Origin: a virus
Virus record (IMG/VR): IMGVR_UViG_3300030430_002548
Coordinates: 3,029 to 27,986 of that record
Strand: one strand, 5' to 3'
DNA: 24,958 nt
This document shows positions 6,569 through 11,953 of the stretch, one piece after another. Within the stretch, counting starts at the first letter, position 1. Each line of letters starts with the position of its first letter. A program made the position numbers and the translations under genes. Below the pieces are notes generated by a model. It ran no database searches. It had not been told where the DNA came from and saw nothing but the letters and a program-made list of their open reading frames with translations.

Positions 6569-7464
6569 TAGACTTTGTCACTATATTTGTCAATAATTTG
6601 AGATGCAGTCTCACCATTTATGTTACCATCACCGTACATCTCTTTGAGTTCAGGTAAAAAGTCTGCCTCTTGGTCTGTTGCTTTTGTAACAATATCATTA
6701 ACCCATTTCATTTGTTTTTCACTAGCAGGATTTTCTTTCCAATTCACGTCATCACCTCCCTCCACATCAAAAACTTTATCTACATTATCTATGCTACCTG
6801 TTGTCTCTTTGTAAAGTTGCTCAAACAAATCTAAGAATCTTGTCATCATATCGTTTGACCATTTCTCTACATCCTCCATAAATCCATCTTGCTCTACAAC
6901 TTGGGCGTATGCAGTTGCTTGTAGCTCTTTTAGTTGCTTGTCATCACTACAAACAGATTTCATTACATGTAACATTTGGTTTGCATTTTTCTTACTCTTA
7001 CCTGTTGGTGTTTTAGGCTCTGCAACCATCTCATCAACGACTTTTTCCATTTGTTCTTTTTGTTCTTTTGTAGGTCGTACAACTTTGCCTTTTGTAACTT
7101 CTACCTTGTCGTCTTTGTATGCCTGTGTTTTTGTCATCTCTTGTAAACTTGGTCTAGCTTTATCGCTACCTTGATACATCCAATTAGCTAAAGCTCTACC
7201 AATAGCAGATGTCTCACAGTTTTCTACATGAGATGTAGAGTTGACGTAGGTGTTACCCTGTCCTTTAGTTTCCTCCGCTATCCCAGTTGACACAGGATTT
7301 ATGTCCTCTTTATCTATGTAAACAAACGCTTTGAATATTACAGTCTTTGCGTCATCACTTACAAATACTTCCTCTGTCCATATACGACCGTTGGGATAAT
7401 CTGCCCAAAACTTTTTAAGTCTTTCCTCAACTGTCTCGTATTGGCTAATATCAAACTTTGGCAT
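6568..7464 (-). CDS. ERF/Rad52-like single-strand annealing protein
   Basis: This 298-residue protein opens with EERLKKFWADYPNGRIWTE. It then has beta-strand pairs (KTVIFKAFVYI) and the signature STGIAEETKGQG, then VENCETSAIGRALANWMY (about 80-97). The E-N-C-E-T-S-A-I-G-R-A-L block is typical of ERF/Rad52-superfamily annealing proteins of phages, which pair single strands during recombination-dependent replication. A charged linker (about 120-160) and a C-terminal helical region follow, including SEKQMKWVNDIV, a common tail module. It is central in the leftward early operon and linked by TAATG at both ends. Assignment to a specific subfamily is less certain than the superfamily. Confidence 0.7.
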   Translation of the reverse strand: MPKFDISQYETVEERLKKFWADYPNGRIWTEEVFVSDDAKTVIFKAFVYIDKEDINPVSTGIAEETKGQGNTYVNSTSHVENCETSAIGRALANWMYQGSDKARPSLQEMTKTQAYKDDKVEVTKGKVVRPTKEQKEQMEKVVDEMVAEPKTPTGKSKKNANQMLHVMKSVCSDDKQLKELQATAYAQVVEQDGFMEDVEKWSNDMMTRFLDLFEQLYKETTGSIDNVDKVFDVEGGDDVNWKENPASEKQMKWVNDIVTKATDQEADFLPELKEMYGDGNINGETASQIIDKYSDKV

Positions 7465-7604
7465 TACAGTTCTTTTCCTTTCTCAATTAATCTTTTATTA
7501 CGATTGTAAACTCGCATAAATTTTCTTTTAGTTTGCACTTGTCCAATGATTCGTCCTGTAACGTAAGCTACAATAACTAACATTGCTAAATATATTTCAG
7601 TCAT
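7464..7604 (-). CDS. Small single-span membrane protein (46 aa)
   Basis: The ATG at 7604 lies 6 nt after GGAGG, which decides the start over a longer in-frame option at 7673. The protein has a hydrophobic helix (MTEIYLAMLVIVAYVTGRIIG) and then a strongly basic cytoplasmic tail (KRKFMRVYNRNKRLIEKGKEL). It overlaps the HTH gene upstream by 8 nt and the ERF-like gene downstream by TAATG. Function unknown. Confidence 0.65.
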   Translation of the reverse strand: MTEIYLAMLVIVAYVTGRIIGQVQTKRKFMRVYNRNKRLIEKGKEL

Positions 7605-7809
7605 TACTTGCCTCCAATATCTTGTAGATACGTTGTCTTGATACATCAAACTTCTTTGCAATATCAATGACACTATATCCGTCTTTTATCATATTTTTTA
7701 TTACAACAATTCTTCTACGTCTGTTCGCATGTAGATGACGTGTAAGGTAATCTTCCTCATTATTTATGTGGTTTGCCATGCGTTCATAGTAAAGTTCACT
7801 GTTACTCAA
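7597..7809 (-). CDS. Small HTH DNA-binding protein (70 aa)
   Basis: Residues 34-67 form a clear helix-turn-helix: KNMIKDGYSVIDIAKKFDVS then RQRIYKILEA, similar to resolvase/Hin C-terminal or sigma region 4 HTHs. A basic run (HANRRRRIVV) precedes it. The listed start is a TTG overlapping the previous stop; the first ATG in frame (7779) would leave the HTH intact. The likely role is transcriptional control within the early operon. No partner domain is present. Confidence 0.65.
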   Translation of the reverse strand: MSNSELYYERMANHINNEEDYLTRHLHANRRRRIVVIKNMIKDGYSVIDIAKKFDVSRQRIYKILEASND

Positions 7810-8083
7810 CTAAATCACTCAAACTCTTTCTTTCGTCTGCGGTAGCAATCAACTCATACTCACAACTACCATTTGGTAAGTCGTGTGATAAGATGTCGTG
7901 TCCGTCTTTTCTTAATTGGTGTATTGTTCCGCTAATTCTTGGTATGTTGAAGTCATACACAAAAGTCATAGATTTAATCTTTCTATTTGATTCTCTTGCT
8001 GTCTCTAACAACCACAATACTTTTTTCTTTTTGTTTCTAAAACCTGGAACAGGTCTGTCTAAATAAAACTCAAACATTTGCAT
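7802..8083 (-). CDS. Phage helix-turn-helix protein (HTH_39-like, 93 aa)
   Basis: The central region (about 38-65) reads SMTFVYDFNIPRISGTIHQL followed by RKDGHDI. This fits the phage HTH_39 fold, where an R-I-S-x-x-I-x-x-L-R-x-x-G-H-x-I core marks a winged HTH. After it comes a short beta segment (CEYELIA) as a wing. It overlaps the upstream zinc protein by 14 nt and the next HTH gene by 8 nt. A DNA-binding regulator or replication accessory role is inferred. Confidence 0.65.
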   Translation of the reverse strand: MQMFEFYLDRPVPGFRNKKKKVLWLLETARESNRKIKSMTFVYDFNIPRISGTIHQLRKDGHDILSHDLPNGSCEYELIATADERKSLSDLVE

Positions 8084-8297
8084 TTGTCCTCCCTACGTTA
8101 TAGTTACATAAATCACAATAACAATCGCCATCTCTTGCTAGGTCTTGATACTCGTAATGTATTTCATCCCAACAAGTCCAACAATATTTATCGTTTATAT
8201 CTAAATTCCATAACTTACTTGCAACTTCTGATACTTCACACTCTGCAAGTGTTTTTTCATTAACCTTTAAACACGATACACATAATTCTTTTGTCAT
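8070..8297 (-). CDS. Cys-rich zinc-binding protein (75 aa)
   Basis: It starts in a TAATG junction with an AGAGAGGAAT site upstream. Eight cysteines form pairs: C6-x2-C9, C20, C39-x2-C42, and C59/C61/C64 (DCYCDLC). Two zinc sites are plausible. Between them lies an aromatic, acidic helix (WDEIHYEYQDLARDG). No family was recognised. It belongs to a run of zinc-type small proteins in this operon. Confidence 0.65.
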   Translation of the reverse strand: MTKELCVSCLKVNEKTLAECEVSEVASKLWNLDINDKYCWTCWDEIHYEYQDLARDGDCYCDLCNYNVGRTNANV

Positions 8298-8407
8298 TAT
8301 TCCTCTCTTATACTTATTTGATTAAGATTATTACAATCTAAACAAATAGTATTATTTTCTATTGTTATTTTTATATTTGTAGTTCCACACCAAACACACT
8401 CATACAT
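8297..8407 (-). CDS. Zinc-ribbon microprotein (36 aa)
   Basis: The protein begins MYECVWCGTTN and has a second pair ICLDCNN, a minimal C-x2-C...C-x2-C ribbon with a 14-residue loop. The start follows GGAGG (AATA spacer). Its last codons GAG GAA TAA themselves form the ribosome site of the next gene. It is too short for many gene finders, but coupling, ribosome site and motif agree. Confidence 0.65.
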   Translation of the reverse strand: MYECVWCGTTNIKITIENNTICLDCNNLNQISIREE

Positions 8408-8526
8408 TATTCCTCCTCTAATTTATTTATTTCTTTTAAAATTTTTTCATTAAGCTCGTAATCTGATTCAGGAATATAAGACCATAAAATTTCTATTTGT
8501 TTTTCTAACTCTTGTATTCTGCTCAT
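8407..8526 (-). CDS. Small coiled-coil protein (39 aa)
   Basis: It starts ATG after a TTGGAGGAAT site in a TAATG junction. Nearly the whole chain is a charged amphipathic helix (MSRIQELEKQIEILW, then NEKILKEINKLEEE). The terminal Glu codons overlap the Shine-Dalgarno of the next gene. No function can be assigned. Confidence 0.55.
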   Translation of the reverse strand: MSRIQELEKQIEILWSYIPESDYELNEKILKEINKLEEE

Positions 8527-8666
8527 TATTCCTCCAACATTTTTAATGTGCGTTCTACTGCACTTAATAAATCACTATCATTATCAAACTCACCATTTTC
8601 ACTTGCAAGTTGTTCTTGTAAGTACAAATAAACTTGCGTAAGTATTTGTATATTTAATTTACTCAT
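8526..8666 (-). CDS. Small helical protein (46 aa)
   Basis: The ATG is 3 nt after the TAG of the SGNH-like gene. The sequence is helical (MSKLNIQILTQVYLYLQEQL) with an acidic middle (ENGEFDNDSD) and a second helix ending LKMLEE. The terminal GAGGAATAA serves as ribosome site for the next gene. Function unknown. Confidence 0.6.
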   Translation of the reverse strand: MSKLNIQILTQVYLYLQEQLASENGEFDNDSDLLSAVERTLKMLEE

Positions 8667-8669
8667 GGG

Positions 8670-9494
8670 CTAAAACGGTTTGCCCATGAGTAGGTTGTTT
8701 TCGTTAATGTATCTAGATATGTGTTTTGCAATGCGTTTTGCACCTTTGTCATTAGGTTCAATCTCATTGTAATAACATTGACTTGACATAAACTCTCGTA
8801 AATCAAGCACATCATATGTTCCCCAATTACGTTTATCATGTTCTCGTGCAATGCGTGATAACCTATCGTTCCACATTGAGACGATTGCTTTCGCTGTGTA
8901 GTCAAAGCCATAGAACCTTTGTGGGTTATATGCGAGGTTGCCCTCGTACACAGATAACAGTAGGAAATCTCTGTTTTTCTGTTTCCATTGCTGTAACATG
9001 GTCTCGTATGCAATCGTCAATTTGTCAAGCTCACTGATTAACAAACCATGTAATAAGTTTGTGTCATCAATATCTTGAATCATTGGCATAAGAGATAACA
9101 AATCATTACCACCTGCACTTACAACAACTAGCTCTGTTGCCTCGTTGATTTGGTTGGCTTTGTCAATGCAATCGTAGATTGTATCACCGTCTCTACTTTG
9201 GTCATTGATTCTTGCCATGTATGTGCTGTTTGCATAGATTTCTGCGAAATACTCCACAGTGCCTTTGCCTGTCTTGGTATATGCTTTGCAATCAATTACG
9301 CTATCACCAATAAATGTTATTTCGGCTTTCTCGTTGACGTTCTTTTTGTTCAGCTTGGTCTGTATATAGTTTGTGTTATCTATAAAACCTGGATTGGTCC
9401 ATGCTGTGTTTGAACTGTCATCTTCATACCAATCGTTATTATCCATTGGGTAGTCATGAATCTTCTTGCTCATACTGTCCTTTCTATTTGACAT
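8670..9494 (-). CDS. SGNH/GDSL hydrolase-like protein
   Basis: This 274-residue protein shows block I (ITFIGDSVID, nucleophile S65), a block II glycine in SRDGDTIYD, and block III (SAGGND, G129 and N130 oxyanion residues). The last block is NEIEPNDKGAKRIA, where the usual D-x-x-H is replaced by an E-P-x-D form seen in some SGNH subfamilies. It would be a serine esterase or acyl hydrolase; the substrate is unknown. There is no signal peptide, so it acts in the cytoplasm or from the virion. It is the first gene of the leftward operon, which is odd for a family more often found in tails. The ATG at 9494 sits about 8 nt after a -10 box (leaderless); ATG 9473, with AAAGGA upstream, is the alternative. 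Confidence 0.7.
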   Translation of the reverse strand: MSNRKDSMSKKIHDYPMDNNDWYEDDSSNTAWTNPGFIDNTNYIQTKLNKKNVNEKAEITFIGDSVIDCKAYTKTGKGTVEYFAEIYANSTYMARINDQSRDGDTIYDCIDKANQINEATELVVVSAGGNDLLSLMPMIQDIDDTNLLHGLLISELDKLTIAYETMLQQWKQKNRDFLLLSVYEGNLAYNPQRFYGFDYTAKAIVSMWNDRLSRIAREHDKRNWGTYDVLDLREFMSSQCYYNEIEPNDKGAKRIAKHISRYINENNLLMGKPF

Positions 9495-9502
9495 CCTATA
9501 TT

Positions 9503-9530
9503 AACATACTTTCTAATTTAACTAGGTAAA
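9503..9530 (-). promoter_or_regulatory. Promoter of leftward early operon
   Basis: On the minus strand TTTACC (9530-9525) and TATGTT (9508-9503) are 16 bp apart. The -10 end lies 8 nt before the ATG at 9494, so the transcript would be leaderless or nearly so. It lies directly after the terminator of the structured RNA below. Confidence 0.45.
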
Positions 9531-9677
9531 TAAAAAAGAACCAGGTCGGTAGTAGTTTGGTATGCGTACGTATCACTACATGAAAGAAAGTTACTAACCT
9601 GGCTCTTTCTTATTTGTTACTGGCTTTCAGTTACAACAGAACAGGGCTGAAACGTTGCTCTTACTAACCAGTAACAA
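9531..9677 (-). ncRNA. Putative structured two-domain non-coding RNA
   Basis: Read on the minus strand, the first bases pair with bases about 55 nt later (UUGUUACUGG, 9677-9668, with CCAGUAACAA, 9623-9614: 10 perfect pairs). An inner helix lies inside (UUUCAG, 9652-9647, with CUGAAA, 9630-9625). A second domain pairs AAAGAGCCAGGU (9608-9597) with ACCUGGUUCUUU (9546-9535): 11 Watson-Crick pairs and one G-U. It runs into a U-rich tail, like a terminator. Inside are GUAGU/ACUAC pairing and a near-palindrome. Both domains carry GGUUAGUAA immediately after or at the end of their 5' stem. A -10 TATAAT places the start at the first stem. No known RNA family was recognised. Confidence 0.6.
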
Positions 9678-9681
9678 TTCC

Positions 9682-9711
9682 ATTATATACATAAATAGAT
9701 TTTAACAACAA
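9682..9711 (-). promoter_or_regulatory. Promoter of the structured RNA
   Basis: On the minus strand TATAAT (9687-9682) is preceded at 18 bp by TTGTTG (9711-9706), or at 15 bp by TTGTTA. The expected start is about 9675-9677, exactly at the first helix of the putative RNA. Confidence 0.5.
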
Positions 9712-9714
9712 ATG

Positions 9715-9743
9715 TTTACATATATTTTTATTTGTACTATCCT
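9715..9743 (+). promoter_or_regulatory. Promoter for the rightward tiny-gene operon
   Basis: TTTACA (9715-9720) and TATCCT (9738-9743) are 17 bp apart; TACTAT at 9735 is an alternative -10. It precedes an AAAGGCAGG ribosome site and the ATG at 9764. It is divergent from, and overlaps, none of the RNA promoter except its -35 edge. Confidence 0.35.
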
Positions 9744-9763
9744 TAAATTAGAAAGGCAGGTAA

Positions 9764-9799
9764 ATGTTTAAAAGAAAAAGAAAGAAAGACAGGTTATAA
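9764..9799 (+). CDS. Tiny basic peptide ORF (11 aa)
   Basis: The peptide MFKRKRKKDRL follows an AGGCAGG ribosome site and ends in a TAATG overlap with the next small gene. It may be a leader peptide that couples translation to the following gene, or just the entry site. Low confidence as a functional product. Confidence 0.3.
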   Translation: MFKRKRKKDRL

Positions 9800-9900
9800 T
9801 GTCTAAAAAAGGTTACCATTATCAAAAGTTTTTAGATAGATTCTTTTTAGGATTAAAAATAAAAACTTACATAATGTGGAAATTGAAAGGCATAATATAA
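9799..9900 (+). CDS. Small basic aromatic protein (33 aa)
   Basis: TAATG junctions on both sides link it to its neighbours. The chain (MSKKGYHYQKFLDRFFLGL, then KIKTYIMWKLKGII) is basic, aromatic and could form an amphipathic or membrane-associated helix. No family was recognised. Confidence 0.45.
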   Translation: MSKKGYHYQKFLDRFFLGLKIKTYIMWKLKGII

Positions 9901-10046
9901 TGTGTAATATCTGTGGTTCACGGATTCGTGAGATTGATGATAGGCACAATGCCCAACCAGTTACATACGGTCACGCTTGTGATTGGTGTAACCAACACGT
10001 AGTTATCCCAACTCGTGTGCTTGAATTAGCGAACGCTAAACAATAA
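9900..10046 (+). CDS. Zinc-finger microprotein (48 aa)
   Basis: It starts in a TAATG junction. MCNICGSRIRE supplies one C-x2-C pair and HACDWCNQH the second, with flanking His, a compact zinc ribbon or zinc finger. A short helix (RVLELANAKQ) ends the chain. It has more balanced codons than its AT-rich neighbours. It is followed within 10 nt by a terminator, so it closes this small operon. It could be a nucleic-acid or polymerase-binding regulator. Confidence 0.65.
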   Translation: MCNICGSRIREIDDRHNAQPVTYGHACDWCNQHVVIPTRVLELANAKQ

Positions 10047-10053
10047 TAATCAG

Positions 10054-10099
10054 GAAGGTTGATGCAGGTTTCTCCGTTACTTGCATCTCCTTCTTTTCT
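10054..10099 (+). terminator. Rho-independent terminator
   Basis: GAAGG...GATGCA pairs with TGCATC...CCTTC (11 pairs with a small 2/1 internal loop; loop 15 nt), followed directly by TTTTCT. It ends the tiny rightward operon just after the zinc-finger gene. Confidence 0.65.
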
Positions 10100-10603
10100 C
10101 CAGGATTATCTCCAACATCTTAGTTAACTAACTATCCCCCGTATCTAAACAAAAGGGGTACACTATATCTAGTATGTACTACATAACATATACACAACAT
10201 ATAGTATGTGCAACAAAACGTAACATGTCTACATGCACAAACGCACAATGTTTGTCGCACTTACACATAGGGGGGTTAAATGTGGGGGGCGGCTTTGTAA
10301 TGTGTACACACTCTAAAAATATGCTGTTAACTGTGGTACTAAATGTAGTGGTACTATATATAGTGGTGTACCTTTTATGTCTGTTTTAGTCAAGTAAAGT
10401 AAACATTGGAAGTACATCTCACCCTGTGTCATCCCTCCCAACCGATAACAAATCTGTTTATGACTTATTTTATATTATGAAGTAATAGGCTGTGACCCTA
10501 GTTAACATGGTCCTGCTAGTCCACTTTGTTGATGTTTTATCAAGAATCCTTTTCTAAAAGCAGGAAGAACTCTCTGATTGTGAAATCAATCTACCATAAG
10601 TTC
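10100..10603. other. Gene-poor control region
   Basis: About 500 nt without a supportable gene. It includes CCCC...GGGG hairpin arms (10135-10160), repeated GTAC/TATA-rich palindrome-like segments (10155-10215), an ACAAAC...GTTTGT inverted repeat (about 10235-10255), two G6 runs (10269-10274 and 10283-10288), and the 15-bp repeats listed separately. The rest (10400-10600) shows only a weak AGAACT...AGTTCT stem with an inner TGATT-GTGA-AATCA hairpin. The composition is richer in G than the surrounding coding DNA. A replication origin or operator cluster is possible. Confidence 0.4.
10333..10377 (+). repeat. Three 15-bp iteron-like direct repeats
   Basis: Units begin at 10333, 10348 and 10363. 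The first two share GTGGTACTA followed by six A/T-rich bases; the third starts GTGGTGTACC. The exact 15-bp phasing puts equivalent bases about 1.5 helical turns apart. This could be an iteron-type origin or a tandem operator. Confidence 0.5.
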
Positions 10604-10630
10604 TTTACAATTACAAGTTTATGTTATACT
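10604..10630 (+). promoter_or_regulatory. Promoter upstream of the three-way junction
   Basis: TTTACA (10604-10609) and TATACT (10625-10630) are 15 bp apart, and TGt precedes the -10 (extended -10). The transcript would start near 10637 and carry the three-way junction about 50 nt into its leader. Confidence 0.4.
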
Positions 10631-10685
10631 TAAAAGACAGTTTGCAAAAATAATTCTTTATTCATTGCATACTCCTTTCTGATTG

Positions 10686-10734
10686 ACGACTAATATCGTA
10701 ACGATAAGCCCTCACGCAAGTGAGGGTTAGTCGT
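10686..10734 (+). ncRNA. Compact three-way-junction RNA element
   Basis: Three perfect helices nest without overlap. P1 is ACGACTAA (10686-10693) with TTAGTCGT (10727-10734). P2 is TATCG (10694-10698) with CGATA (10702-10706), loop TAA. P3 is CCCTCAC (10709-10715) with GTGAGGG (10720-10726), loop GCAA, a GNRA tetraloop. Only two bases (AG) are unpaired in the junction. All 20 pairs are Watson-Crick. The GNRA loop favours the plus strand. An A9-T7 tract follows (10737-10752). It may be a leader or processing element, terminator, or DNA cruciform. No known family was recognised. Confidence 0.6.
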
Positions 10735-10756
10735 ATAAAAAAAAATTTTTTTCACA

Positions 10757-10765
10757 TGCTATGAT
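10757..10765 (+). promoter_or_regulatory. Late promoter (extended -10)
   Basis: TGC-TATGAT is an extended -10, preceded by an A9T7 tract likely to bend the DNA. An ideal AAAGGAGG ribosome site follows at 10776-10783, and the late operon begins at 10788. Confidence 0.5.
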
Positions 10766-10787
10766 ATATTTATATAAAGGAGGCAAG

Positions 10788-10838
10788 ATGCCAAAGCATA
10801 AGAAAAAAAAGAAAAAGAAAATGGGAAGAATGTACTAA
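10788..10838 (+). CDS. Lysine-rich 16-aa peptide
   Basis: MPKHKKKKKKKMGRMY starts 4 nt after AAAGGAGG and ends in a TAATG overlap with the next gene. The strong ribosome site supports real translation. It heads the late operon and may be a leader peptide or a DNA-neutralising virion peptide. The A-rich run is also prone to slippage. Confidence 0.5.
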   Translation: MPKHKKKKKKKMGRMY

Positions 10839-10963
10839 TGCCATATTCTAAATATTCCGCAAAGCAAAAAAAACTAGCAGCAGTAGCTCCACCGAGAGAT
10901 AAAATTACTGGTGCTGATTTTAAAAAATTAAGAGCTGATGCAAAGAGGAAGAAAAAAAGATAA
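10838..10963 (+). CDS. Small basic conserved phage protein (41 aa)
   Basis: The chain reads MPYSKYSAKQKKLAAVAPP, then RDKITGADFKKLRADAKRKKKR. The P-P-R-D-K-I-T-G-A-D-F pattern recurs in tiny proteins just before packaging genes of marine phages. It is probably DNA-binding or a structural accessory. It starts in a TAATG and abuts the next ATG. Confidence 0.6.
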   Translation: MPYSKYSAKQKKLAAVAPPRDKITGADFKKLRADAKRKKKR

Positions 10964-11221
10964 ATGGCAACTTACCAAGGTAAAACAGTAACGTTAAACA
11001 AACCATCTAGAATAAGCAAAGGCGAACCTGGACATGGTAGAAAAAAGTTTAAGGTTTATGTAAACGATAATGGTAAGATAAAAAAAGTAATGTTTGGAGA
11101 CCCAAACATGGAGATAAGAAAGGACAATCCTGCTGCACGTAAATCATTTAGAGCAAGACATAGATGTGCAACTGCTAAAGATAAAACGACTGCCAGGTAT
11201 TGGTCCTGTAAGATGTGGTGA
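10964..11221 (+). CDS. Conserved small phage protein, DUF6321-like (85 aa)
   Basis: The protein has a beta-rich N-terminus (KFKVYVNDNGKIKKVMFGDPN) and then a signature reading NPAARKSFRARHRCATA followed by KDKTTARYWSCKMW. This pattern is highly conserved in marine phages; I recall it as DUF6321, with moderate certainty on the number. It is basic and ends in two Cys (C68, C82). Its position before the terminase suggests a virion or packaging role. Confidence 0.7.
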   Translation: MATYQGKTVTLNKPSRISKGEPGHGRKKFKVYVNDNGKIKKVMFGDPNMEIRKDNPAARKSFRARHRCATAKDKTTARYWSCKMW

Positions 11222-11224
11222 GAC

Positions 11225-11398
11225 ATGAAAGTAAAAGGCGTAGATGTAAGTAAGTTGACCAAGAGTCAACAAAATGCTATGAAAAAACATTCAAAGCATC
11301 ATACAAAAAAACATATGCAATACATGTACAACTCTATGCGTAGAGGTAACAGCTTTTCCAAAGCACATGTCAATGCACAAAAGAAAGTAGGAAAATAA
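11225..11398 (+). CDS. Small basic His-rich protein (57 aa)
   Basis: The chain begins MKVKGVDVSKLTKSQQNAMK and continues through a KHSKHHTKKH cluster to an amphipathic helix ending HVNAQKKVGK. The S-K-L-T-x-x-Q-x-x-x-M-K-K-H-S-x-H-H-T motif recurs in marine phages next to the preceding family. It ends in TAATG with the next gene. Function unknown. Confidence 0.65.
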   Translation: MKVKGVDVSKLTKSQQNAMKKHSKHHTKKHMQYMYNSMRRGNSFSKAHVNAQKKVGK

Positions 11399-11637
11399 TG
11401 GCAATACCTGAAAGTGCAAAAAAGTCATTACGAGCAAAAGCACAAAAGAGTAAATACACTTACGGACAATTAGCACAGGTATATAGACGAGGACAAGGTG
11501 CGTATGTATCTTCAGGTTCTCGTAATGTATCTATGGCTGCTTGGGCTATGGGAAGAGTAAACTCTTTTATAAAAGGCGGACACTCGCAGGACAATGACAT
11601 TAAACGTGGTGTCAAAAAAACAAAGAAAAAGATGTAA
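11398..11637 (+). CDS. Small phage protein, DUF5824-like (79 aa)
   Basis: The central region RRGQGAYVSSGSRNVSMAAW followed by AMGRVNSFIKGG matches the DUF5824 type, which has a G-x-G-A-Y-x-S-S-G-S-R-P core and a Trp-containing helix. The tail is basic (KRGVKKTKKKM). These proteins are widespread in marine and cyanophage late regions; the role is unknown. Confidence 0.65.
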   Translation: MAIPESAKKSLRAKAQKSKYTYGQLAQVYRRGQGAYVSSGSRNVSMAAWAMGRVNSFIKGGHSQDNDIKRGVKKTKKKM

Positions 11638-11639
11638 CA

Positions 11640-11762
11640 ATGGCTAGACAAGTAAGTTGGATGTGGGGTGGCAAAAGATACTACGGTACTTTGATACGTG
11701 AAACTAAAACACATAAGTTTGCTAGAACAAAAAACGGCAAAATTAAAAAAATAAAAAAATGA
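11640..11762 (+). CDS. Tiny basic protein (40 aa)
   Basis: MARQVSWMWGGKRYYGTLIR and a Lys-rich end (ARTKNGKIKKIKK). It begins 2 nt after the previous stop and ends in an ATGA overlap. It could be a beta-hairpin nucleic-acid-binding peptide; no family was recognised. Confidence 0.55.
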   Translation: MARQVSWMWGGKRYYGTLIRETKTHKFARTKNGKIKKIKK

Positions 11763-11953
11763 GTAAACGTAAACAACCTTATAGGTATGGTGTACCTGCT
11801 AAGTATGTAGAAGGTTTGTCACCATCAGCAGCTAAGAAAAAAGCCGCAGAAATAAAACGTACAGCAAAAGCGTATAGAGAAGGTAAAAAAATAAATTTGA
11901 AAGCTGTACAGAAATCAAGAGTGGAGGCAGGTCGAAAAAAGAAACGCACTTGA
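11759..11953 (+). CDS. Small basic conserved phage protein (64 aa)
   Basis: The segment VPAKYVEGLSPSAAKKKAAEIKRT is typical of small marine phage proteins with a K-Y-V-x-G-L-S-P-S core. The rest is a basic helix (AKAYREGKKINLKAVQKSR). It starts in an ATGA overlap, and its stop overlaps the TTG start of the following zinc ribbon. Function unknown. Confidence 0.6.
   Translation: MSKRKQPYRYGVPAKYVEGLSPSAAKKKAAEIKRTAKAYREGKKINLKAVQKSRVEAGRKKKRT

Noticed and set aside
8663-9013. 116-codon minus-strand frame inside the SGNH-like gene
   Set aside because: Same-strand shadow frame of a well-supported gene; no motif or ribosome site.
9531-9680. tRNA or tmRNA reading of the structured region
   Set aside because: No acceptor/CCA pattern, no T-loop consensus and no anticodon arm of the right size on either strand.
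10269-10288. G-quadruplex from two G6 runs
   Set aside because: Only two G runs are present close together; an intramolecular quadruplex would need four G tracts, so it would have to split each run.
10174-10389. 71-codon plus-strand frame in the control region, with a hydrophobic C-terminus
   Set aside because: No ribosome site, odd composition, spans the iteron-like repeats and G runs; more likely chance openness in non-coding DNA.
10681-10734. Hammerhead ribozyme reading of the three-way junction, prompted by CTGATTGA upstream
   Set aside because: The core needs CUGANGA with GAAA closing stem II and a cleavage triplet in the right helix; these are not present.
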